Positions 17,971 through 25,210 of a stretch of DNA of 64,000 nt are shown here, in pieces; positions within the stretch are counted from its first letter, which is position 1; every line of letters begins with the position of its first letter. Source of the stretch: Pseudonocardia sp. CNS-139 (GTDB lineage: Bacteria > Actinomycetota > Actinomycetes > Mycobacteriales > Pseudonocardiaceae); NCBI GenBank assembly GCA_001942415.1, contig MKJX01000184.1, positions 62,001-126,000 on the forward strand. The letters run 5' to 3'. The notes beneath the pieces were generated by a model that was not told where the DNA came from, made no database searches, and worked only from the letters and a program-made list of their open reading frames with translations. The position numbers and the translations under genes were made by a program.

Positions 17971-18000
17971 TTGTCCGGCGCGACGACTCCCGGCTAAACT
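17971..18000 (+). promoter_or_regulatory. Candidate promoter for the 18037-18828 gene pair
   Basis: TTGTCC (17971-17976) and TAAACT (17995-18000) are separated by 18 bp, a reasonable -35/-10 pair. Transcription would start near 18007, about 30 nt before the GTG at 18037. It lies 34 nt after the adaptor gene stop. Confidence 0.4.
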
Positions 18001-18036
18001 CGACGTCCCCTGCACCGCCACCATCGAGAGAACACC

Positions 18037-18228
18037 GTGAAACTCACACAAATCGGCGGATCCGGCTGCGGCAATGGACCGTGCCCCGCGGTGTACGAGA
18101 CCGAGAACGGCACCATCGTGGTGCAAGGTTTCGACGTCGACCCCGGGAAGGCCGGATTGCAGCTGCCCCCCGGGGAAGGGGCCGTGGAGATCCCCCGATA
18201 CATCCTCGAACGCGCACTCGGTCGATAA
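18037..18228 (+). CDS. Conserved 63-aa protein of the DUF6879 neighbourhood
   Basis: GTG start and a 63-residue product: KLTQIGGSGCGNGPCPAVYE, ENGTIVVQGFDVDPGKAGLQ, then GEGAVEIPRYILERAL. I know this pattern (Gly/Cys-Pro start, VVQG centre, VEIP end) from small proteins found next to DUF6879 genes in streptomycetes, but no function is established. The two Cys flanking Gly-Asn-Gly-Pro might bind a metal or form a disulphide. It lies 66 bp upstream of the DUF6879 gene and probably shares its transcript. Confidence 0.65.
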   Translation: MKLTQIGGSGCGNGPCPAVYETENGTIVVQGFDVDPGKAGLQLPPGEGAVEIPRYILERALGR

Positions 18229-18294
18229 CGGCTGGTCCACGGCCGTGTCCCGCCTGGCCACCCCTACCGAGGAGACGCCCCCATCATTCTGAGC

Positions 18295-18828
18295 ATGGAC
18301 CAGTTCGGCGAGCTTTTCGTCAGCTTCACGAAGTCCGCGACCCGGATCGAGACACTTCCGGTCTACACGGTCGAGGAGGAACGCGAGAACTTCGAGCACT
18401 ATCTCGCGGGCCGGCCGTTGCCCGTGGGGCGCAACGCGGAGTGGGCGGCGAACATCAGGGCATGTGTCGCCGACGGCAGGTACATGGGCCGCGTGCACAT
18501 CATCGATCATACGTTGACCCCTTATCTCCAGTTCGAGATCGACTGGTACTACGCGGTCAACGGTGCGGCGGGCGAGGACATCAGGTTCATCTACCGGGAA
18601 GACGTGCCCGACGTCGTCCACACGGACACCTGGCTGTTCGACGACACCATTGTCGTCGACCTGAGCTACGACGTGGACGGCCGCCTGCTCTACATCAACC
18701 GGAACGACCATCCGGAGCGTCTGGAGCAGGCGAGAACGGCATGGCGCGAGTTCCACGCCGGGTCGTTCCCGCTTGCGCGGCTCCTGGCCGACATCCGCGG
18801 CAACGAGCTGGCGATACCGCGCAACTGA
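18295..18828 (+). CDS. DUF6879 family protein
   Basis: Intact 177-aa protein (MDQFGELFVSFTKSATRIET). The family pattern is visible: LPVYTVEEERENFEHYLAG, VHIIDHTLTPYLQFEIDWYY, GEDIRFIYREDVPD, and the Trp-Leu-Phe-Asp-Asp motif in TWLFDDTIVVDLSYDVDGRL. DUF6879 proteins accompany helix-turn-helix regulators and STAND NTPases in actinomycetes; their biochemistry is unknown. A/T-ending codons are more frequent than in the flanking genes, suggesting transfer. It sits between the 63-aa protein and the STAND NTPase on the same strand. Confidence 0.8.
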   Translation: MDQFGELFVSFTKSATRIETLPVYTVEEERENFEHYLAGRPLPVGRNAEWAANIRACVADGRYMGRVHIIDHTLTPYLQFEIDWYYAVNGAAGEDIRFIYREDVPDVVHTDTWLFDDTIVVDLSYDVDGRLLYINRNDHPERLEQARTAWREFHAGSFPLARLLADIRGNELAIPRN

Positions 18829-18949
18829 CCGCGGTCGGAGCCGGCCGGAGGTGGGATGGACCACGCAGCGGCGCATTCGCACGGAATACGTGATCAACGA
18901 CCGGGTGGCGGGATACCCGACCTGACGGCCGCGGCCATGGACAACTGAC

Positions 18950-21333
18950 GTGACGGAGACTTCGGACGGCCGCGGGCACGACAACACCCACTCGCAGGTG
19001 CACGGTGGCTCGGGTGAGATCGTGCAGGCCCGGGACGTCGCCGGCGGCATTCACTTCTACTACGGAAGTCAGCGCGGCGGTCCCCCGCTGCAGCTGCCGC
19101 GCGGCGTCCGGGTCTTCGTGAACCGGCTCTCCGAGCTCACCGCACTCGACGAGCTCCTCGTGGGCGACGAGAACCTCGTGGTCTATGTGATCGCCGGAAC
19201 CGCCGGTGTGGGCAAGACGTCGCTCGCGCTGCACTGGGCGCACAGGGTGCGGGAGCAGTTCCCCGACGGGCAGCTCTACATCGATCTCAGAGGTTACGAC
19301 CCGGGACCGCCGGTGCCGCCGGACCAGGCTCTGGAGCGGTTCCTGCATGCGCTCGGCGTCCCGGCCGCCGCGGTTCCGGCCGACGTGGAGGCGAAGTCCG
19401 GCCTCTACCGGTCGGCGCTTGCCGAGCGACGCATGCTGATCATCCTCGACAACGCGGGGAGCTCGGCACAGGTTCGGCCGTTGGTTCCCGGGTCGGGCCG
19501 GAGCCTCGCGGTCGTGACCAGCCGCAGCCACCTTCAAGGGTTGGCGGTCCGGCAGGGCGCCCGGCGGAGAACGCTCGACACGCTGAGCGAGTCCGAGGCC
19601 GTCCAACTGCTGAGCGCGACCGTTCGGGAGTACCGGACCGGCGACGATCCCGCCGATGTCGCCGAGCTGGCCCGCCTGTGTGCGTATCTGCCGTTGGCGC
19701 TCCGGATTGCCGCAGAGCGGGCCGCCGGCCGCCCTGCCATGCCGTTGAGCAGGCTCATCGCCGACCTGCGCGACGAGTCGGCGCTCTGGAACACCCTCTC
19801 GACCGGCGACCCGGACGAGGCCGAAGCGGTCCACACCGTGTTCGCCTGGTCGTACCGTGCGCTCCCCGAGGATGCCGCCCGGATCTTCTGCCTGCTGGGA
19901 CTGCATCCGGGTGCCGAGTTCAGCGAGGCCGCCGCCGAGTCCCTGACCGGTCGAAGCACCCGCGAGGTTCGGGCCGCGCTCGACCTGCTCGCGGGGGCGT
20001 GCCTGTTGGAGTCCACCAGGTTCGCCCGATATCGGTTCCACGATCTGCTTCGCGCATACGCGGTGGATCGTGCGCAGTACGAGGTTCCGCAGGAGGAGCA
20101 GCTCGCCGCTGTCGAGCGGGTCTGCACCTGGTACCTGCATTCGGCGTACCGCTGCGCGCTCGCCGTCGCCCACGACACGACGCTGCTCTTCGAGTTGGAT
20201 CCTGCTGAATCCGGAACGGCGGTCCCCGAGTTCGCCGACCACGCCCGGGCGGCCCAGTGGTACGCGGAGGAGAAGTCGAATCTCGAGGCGGCCGTGCGAG
20301 CGGCGGCCGGGATCGGACAACTGCGGACGGCGTGGCGTCTCGCGGCGGTGTCGGAGCGGATCTACGCCACGTACAACGACTTCAACGACTGGCGGTCGAC
20401 CTCGCAGATCGGTCTGGACTGCGCGCGCCAGCTGGGCGTTCAGGCGGACGAGGCGGCGATGCACGAAAGCCTCGGACGCCTGTGTCGAATGACGATGCAG
20501 CTGGACGAGGCCGTCGTGCATCACGAGAACGCGGTCACCATCTACCGCGACCTCGGCGATCTGCCCGGCGTGGTGAAGGTGCTGAACGGACTCGGCTGGG
20601 TGCACCTGTTCCGGCATCGTCTCCAGGATGCCCACGACGCGCTCTCCGAGGCGTTGTCCGTGGTGCAGGGGCTCTCCGAGCGGAGCTGGCACGCAACGGT
20701 TCTCTACAGCATCGGATACACCTGTGCGCAACTGCGGCGCCCGGACGAGGCCGAGGAACACCTGACGAGATCGCTCGGTATGTTCCGGGCCCTCGGCGAC
20801 CACCTCTACGAGTCCATGGTGCTCACCGCCATCAGCTATCTCGCGCGTATCAGCGCAGACTCCGGCACGGCGCTGACGGTCGCAGCGGAAGCCGTCGACA
20901 TCAGCCGTGAGATGAGGAACCCGCTGTGGGAGGCGACTGCGCTGCTCTACCTGGGCCGGGCCCAACGAGCCGTCGGCGACGCGGGATCGGCTCTGGTCTC
21001 GTACCAGCGGCCGCGGTCAGCTGCCGTCAGAACGGTGATCGCAGCCGCGAGGCGATGGCCCTCGAAGGAGCAGGGCTGACCTACGGCGATCTCGGACGGG
21101 GGAGGGACGCGGTCGACTTCTACCGTCAGGTCATCGCGACGCATCGGCAGCTGGGAGATCGCTGGAAGCTCGCCAGGAACCTCGCGCACCTCGCCCATGA
21201 GCTCTCCGGGCTCGATGCGCGGGAGGACGCACTGCGGTGCAGGCAGGAGGCGTTGGGTCTGCTCGCCGAGTTCACCGACGCGAAGTCCGAGGCGCTGCGA
21301 TCCCGGCTCACCCAGGAGGGTGGAGGTGCGTAG
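18950..21333 (+). CDS. STAND (NB-ARC-type) NTPase with TPR domain and IVQARDV-GGI N-terminal motif (one frameshift)
   Basis: Protein of about 794 aa from GTG 18950. Residues 14-36 carry a Gly-rich tag (EIVQARDVAGGIHFYYG) matching the tail of the adaptor at 17546. The NTPase module has Walker A GTAGVGKTS (83-91), Walker B RMLIILDN (161-168), sensor VVTSR (188-192), the LPLAL box near residue 244 and a winged helix ending FHDLLRAYA. The C-terminal half consists of TPRs (AVVHHENAVTIYRDLGD, DAHDALSEALSVVQGLSE, EAEEHLTRSLGMFRALGD). A base is missing near 21010; the next frame continues REAMALEGAGLTYGDLG to the stop at 21333. Unlike AfsR it has no SARP DNA-binding domain. It is probably a regulated signalling or conflict ATPase. 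Confidence 0.85.
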
Positions 21334-21392
21334 CGTCTGGGGCCTGGACGTCCGCCGGAGAAACCGTCGGTGCCGTCTGCGATCGTCGCGGC

Positions 21393-22525
21393 GTGAGTGG
21401 AGGTGCATCGGCCGACGCGCTGCTCCCGTCCCCGGTCGTCGAGGACCTGCTGGCCTGCCTCGCGGCGGCCGAGCCGGGGCGGCCGCTGCCGCGTGTGCGC
21501 GCGAGCGTCGCGGAGGTCGCCGGGCGGGCGCTGGGGGAGCGGGTCCGGATCGTGCGCGACGCGCTGCTCGCGGACCTGCCCGCCCGCTACCCGGAGTTCG
21601 CGGCCGCCGTCCGCGACGCGCTGGCGTCGCCGGGGCTCACCGGCTGGATGATCTGGCCGGTCACGGAGGCGGTGGCGGTGCGTGCGCTCGCCGCCGACGC
21701 GCCGGACCGCGCGTTCGACGACGGGCTCGCGCTGCTCGCGGAGCTGACGCCGCGGCTCACGGCCGAGTTCGCGATCCGCGCGTTCCTGGCCGCCGACCTC
21801 GACCGCGCGCTGCGCACGGTCGAGGGCTGGACGGCCCACCCCGACGAGGCCGTGCGCCGGCTGGCCAGCGAGGGCACCCGGCCGCGGCTGCCGTGGGCGC
21901 GGCGGGTGCGGCCGCTGCTCGACCGGCCCGACGCCACGCTCCCGGTGCTCGACGCGCTGCACGCCGACCCGTCGGAGGCCGTGCGCCGGTCGGTCGCCAA
22001 CCACCTCAACGACGTCAGCCACGCGCACCCGGCGCTGGCCACGGCCACGGCGGCGCGCTGGCTGGGCGACGGCGCCGCCACCACGCCCCGGGTGGTCCGG
22101 CACGCCCTGCGCACGCTCGTGAAGCGCGGCGACCCCGACGCGCTGCGGCTGCTGGGGTTCGGTGGCGCGGGCGGCACCGACGCGTCGTGGTGCGCGGGCC
22201 CGACCTGGCCGCCACCGTGGTGGTGGAGGGCGCGGACCTGTGGTTCGACGCGGCCGTGGAGAACCGGGGCGCGGCGCCCGTCACGCTGGCGATCGACTAC
22301 GTCGTGCACTACCGCAAGGCCGACGGCTCGCTCGCGCCGAAGGTGTTCAAGCTGGCCACCCGCACGCTCGGGCCGGGTGAGTCGGCCGCGTTCACCCGGC
22401 GCCGGTCGTTCGCGCCCGTCACCACGCGCACCCACCACCCGGGCGAGCACGCGCTGGAGCTGCAGGTCAACGGCGTGCGCCACGGGCGGGCGGCGTTCCG
22501 GCTCGACCCGGCGCCGCCCGGGTAG
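21393..22525 (+). CDS. alkC: AlkC-type DNA alkylation repair glycosylase (one frameshift)
   Basis: Protein of about 377 aa built of HEAT-like helical repeats. VRRLASEGTRPRLPWARRV, then SVANHLNDVSHAHPALA, match AlkC/AlkD-family glycosylases, which excise 3-methyladenine or N7-alkyl purines without flipping the base. The C-terminal ~100 residues (ADLWFDAAVENRGAAPVTLA, HYRKADGSLAPKVFKL, HPGEHALELQVNG) form an Ig-like domain, as described for AlkC. One base is missing near 22185-22195. The GTG at 21393 gives SGGASADALLPSPVVEDLL; the frame is open further upstream but unconserved. The gene follows the STAND NTPase by 59 bp with normal high GC, so it may not belong to the island. Confidence 0.8.
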
Positions 22526-22596
22526 CGGTCGCGTCCTCGTCGCGTACGGCGAGAACCGGTTGCCGACGGGTCCACGCCGGGCCCGGGGACGCCGCT

Positions 22597-22611
22597 GTTT
22601 CGTGACGGAAC
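22597..22611. promoter_or_regulatory. Candidate TetR operator
   Basis: GTTTCGTGACGGAAC is a near-perfect 15-bp palindrome (GTTnCGTnACGnAAC), 26 nt before the preferred GTG start of the TetR gene. A short GACG-GAA-CGTC palindrome overlaps it. Placement just upstream of a TetR gene suggests autoregulation. Confidence 0.5.
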
Positions 22612-22637
22612 GTCGTCCGGAGCACTACCGTGAGTTC

Positions 22638-23198
22638 GTGACGAGGAACCGGACCCTGCGTGACCACGTGGCCGCCGCCATCCTCGACGCGGCGGCCACG
22701 GTGCTCGCGGAACGGGGCGACGCCGCGAGCATGGGCGACGTGGCCGCGGCCGCCGGGGTCGGACGGACCACCCTCTACCGCTACTTCCCCAACCGGGAGG
22801 AGCTGGTGCGGGCCCTCGGCAGAGCGGCGCTGGCGGAGCTGGCGGACCGGCTGGCGGAGGCGCACCTGGAGCGCGTCGACGTCGCGGAGGGGCTCGCCCG
22901 GGTCGGGCGGGCCGTGCTCGGGGCCGCGGGGAAGTACCGGGCGCTCGCGCACACCGCCCGCGAGCCGGAGGCGACCGACGAGATCACCGCGCGGCTGCGG
23001 GCGCCGCTGCACCAGCTCTTCGAGCGGGGTGCGGCCGACGGCACGCTGCGCACGGACCTCGGCGCCGACGTCCTGCTCGACGTCTACATCGCGCTGGTGG
23101 AGGGCGTGGTCGGGCAGGACCTGCACGAGCGGCTGGGCACCGAGCAGGCCGCCGCCGCGATCACGTCGGTGTTCCTCGACGGCGCCCGCGGCCGGTAG
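22638..23198 (+). CDS. TetR-family transcriptional regulator
   Basis: A 186-aa regulator. The N-terminal helix-turn-helix is clear: AAILDAAATVLAERGDAASM, then VAAAAGVGRTTLYRYFPNREEL (residues ~10-55). The all-helical C-terminal domain binds an unknown ligand. The GTG at 22638 (VTRNRTLRDHV) is chosen because an upstream GTG at 22602 lies inside the palindrome that probably is its operator. The neighbours are AlkC and a convergent DUF574-type methyltransferase, 18 bp away. The target genes are not evident apart from itself. Confidence 0.88.
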   Translation: MTRNRTLRDHVAAAILDAAATVLAERGDAASMGDVAAAAGVGRTTLYRYFPNREELVRALGRAALAELADRLAEAHLERVDVAEGLARVGRAVLGAAGKYRALAHTAREPEATDEITARLRAPLHQLFERGAADGTLRTDLGADVLLDVYIALVEGVVGQDLHERLGTEQAAAAITSVFLDGARGR

Positions 23199-23216
23199 CG
23201 GCGGGGCGACCGCGGG

Positions 23217-24053
23217 TCAGGGCTTGCGGCCGATCCCGCCGCAGTTGAACGTGTGCCACGGGCTGTCGCGGGACGTGTGGCCGTCGGGGCGCCAGTCGTT
23301 GGCGTACGTGAGGCCGGGCTCGACGAGCTCCAGGCCGTCGAAGTACGCCCGCTGCTGCTCCCACGTGCGGAAGAAGCCGGTGCCGAACCCGTTGTTGATG
23401 ATCGCCTGCACCTCGGCGGCGCGCGGGTCGTCGTCGTTGAGGAAGTTGGTGACCAGCAGGTAGCTGCCGGGGGTGAGCCGGCTGCGCACGTAGTCGGTGA
23501 TGCCCTGCGGGTCCTGCTCGTCGGAGAGGTGGTGCAGGAGCCCGGCGAGCAGCACCGCGAAGGGCTTGTCGAAGTCGATGAACCGCTTCGTCTCGGGGTG
23601 CTCGAAGATGGTCTCCGGCTCGACCGCGTCGGCCTGGATGACCGTGGTGGTCTGGTTGTCGGCCAGCAGCGCCCGGCCGTGCGCCAGCACGATCGGGTCG
23701 TGGTCGACGTAGACCACGCGTGTGGCCGGGTCGATCTCGTGGGCGATCTCGTGCACGTTGCCCACCGTCGGCAGCCCGGAGCCGATGTCGAGGATCTGCC
23801 GGATGCCCGCCTCGGCAACGAGGTACCGGACGCCGCGCTGGAGGAAGCGGCGGTTCGCGAACCCCAGCTCCAGTGCCCCGGGGAACGCCTGGACCAGCGC
23901 GTTCACGCCGGCGCGGTCCACCTCGAAGTTGTTCTTGCCGCCGAGACCGTAGTCGTAGCCACGCGCCACCGAGGGCACCGTGATGTCGATCTCCGGAGGC
24001 AGCTGCTGCGGCCCGTTCCCGTGCTCCTGCCGCGAGGTCTCTGGATCGCTCAC
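23217..24053 (-). CDS. SAM-dependent methyltransferase, DUF574 / Methyltransf_19 family
   Basis: Intact 278-aa protein from GTG 24053. This actinomycete family is recognised by PSVARGYDYGLGGKNNFEVDR near the start, the SAM loop IRQILDIGSGLPTVGNVHEIA, ATRVVYVDHDPIVLAHG, FAVLLAGLLHHLSDEQDP, and the ending DSPWHTFNCGGIGRKP. Streptomyces genomes carry many copies, often next to helix-turn-helix/DUF397 regulators; here it stands alone. Substrates are unknown for nearly all members. It is convergent with the TetR gene. Confidence 0.9.
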   Translation of the reverse strand: MSDPETSRQEHGNGPQQLPPEIDITVPSVARGYDYGLGGKNNFEVDRAGVNALVQAFPGALELGFANRRFLQRGVRYLVAEAGIRQILDIGSGLPTVGNVHEIAHEIDPATRVVYVDHDPIVLAHGRALLADNQTTTVIQADAVEPETIFEHPETKRFIDFDKPFAVLLAGLLHHLSDEQDPQGITDYVRSRLTPGSYLLVTNFLNDDDPRAAEVQAIINNGFGTGFFRTWEQQRAYFDGLELVEPGLTYANDWRPDGHTSRDSPWHTFNCGGIGRKP

Positions 24054-24374
24054 TGGCCCCCTGGCCCTCTTCTCTTCTCGCTCCGGCGCCGCCCCGCGGC
24101 GGCGCGTCAAGGCTAGTCCAAGATCACACCGCCGGTCCGGCTCCCCCGCCGAAGGGCACGAACCGAATCTTGCGGACGGATCGGACGCAGCGGACCTCCG
24201 ACCGGGTCGAATCACGCACCCGACCGGGTGGTGTGTCGGGGGTGGATGCGGCCCGTCCGGGTGATAGCCGCCCGGTACGCTGGCCGACGCAGGCGAGGAG
24301 GAGAACGGTCGGCCAGGTGCGACGCGGACCCACCTTCCGTCGCCGGGCAATCCCCCTGTGAGAGGAGATCGCCA
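24054..24374. other. Divergent intergenic region between the DUF574 gene and the universal stress gene
   Basis: 321 bp without a convincing gene. CGACCGGGT occurs twice (about 24200 and 24222). TACGCT near 24276 could be a -10 element for the downstream gene, and AGGAGA (24363-24368) is its ribosome-binding site. No clear palindrome was found. Confidence 0.4.
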
Positions 24375-25085
24375 ATGGGCGCGCGCGGTTCTGCGCTCGC
24401 GAACGGCAACGGGTTCCACGGCACCGGACTCGACGGCACGCTCGCCACGCGTCCGGCCGCGGCCCCGCCCGACCACGACGCCCTCGTCGTCGTCACGGAG
24501 CAACCGGACGTGCCGGGATGGGTCGCCGACTGGTGCGAGGGCACCGGCCGCCCCGTGCGGCTGCAGCCCGCGCCCGGCGCCCCCGAGGAGCGCATCCGCA
24601 CGGTCGCCGGGCTGGCCGGGTGCAGCGTCCTCGTCCTCCGCACCGGCCCGGCCGCGCCCGCCGGCCCGCCCGGCCCGTCGCACCGCGGCAAGGTCGTCGC
24701 CGCCGTGCGCGACCTGGCGGTCGACGGCCACGTGCTGGCCGAGGCGGCGGAGGCGGCCGGCCGGCTCGACGCGTCCCTCGTGCTCGCGCACGGCGTGCCG
24801 CTCTCGTTCGGGGAGCGCAGCGTCGGCCTCCCGGACGCCGTCGAGCGCGGCCACCGGGTGCTCGCCGCGGCGGCCGACCGGGTCACGTCCGCCTACCCCG
24901 GGTGCACCGTGACCACCCGGCTGCTGCGGCTGCGCCCGCACGAGCTGGTCGGGGAGGCGCTCGACGCCGACCTGCTGGTGCTCGGCGGCTCGCGCCGCCG
25001 GCTCCCGGCCCGCCTCGGGCTGGTGGCCAGCAGCGCGCTGCAGCACGCGCCGTGCCCCGTGCTGTTCGCGCCCCGGCCGGCGTGA
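24375..25085 (+). CDS. Universal stress protein (UspA-like) family protein
   Basis: A 236-aa protein. After a low-complexity start, LVVVTEQPDVPGWVADWCEG and AGCSVLVLRTG look like a degenerate first domain. The second half is a recognisable UspA fold: KVVAAVRDLAVDGHVLAEAA, RLDASLVLAHG, then the family ending ADLLVLGGSRRRLPA, LVASSALQHAPCPVLFAP, with the nucleotide-binding Gly-x2-Arg and the Ser-x3-L-x3-A-x-CPVL element. Such proteins bind ATP or act in stress and dormancy. It is a single gene with AGGAGA at 24363-24368. Confidence 0.8.
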   Translation: MGARGSALANGNGFHGTGLDGTLATRPAAAPPDHDALVVVTEQPDVPGWVADWCEGTGRPVRLQPAPGAPEERIRTVAGLAGCSVLVLRTGPAAPAGPPGPSHRGKVVAAVRDLAVDGHVLAEAAEAAGRLDASLVLAHGVPLSFGERSVGLPDAVERGHRVLAAAADRVTSAYPGCTVTTRLLRLRPHELVGEALDADLLVLGGSRRRLPARLGLVASSALQHAPCPVLFAPRPA

Positions 25086-25210
25086 TCCCGGGCTGACCCG
25101 GCCCCCGCCCGCGACGGCGGGCATGATCCACCCCGTCCGTGTGTATCACCGGCGGCGCCGGCTGCTCGTCACCACACGGGTCGGAGCGGACCGGTGAGGG
25201 GGTGGCGGAG

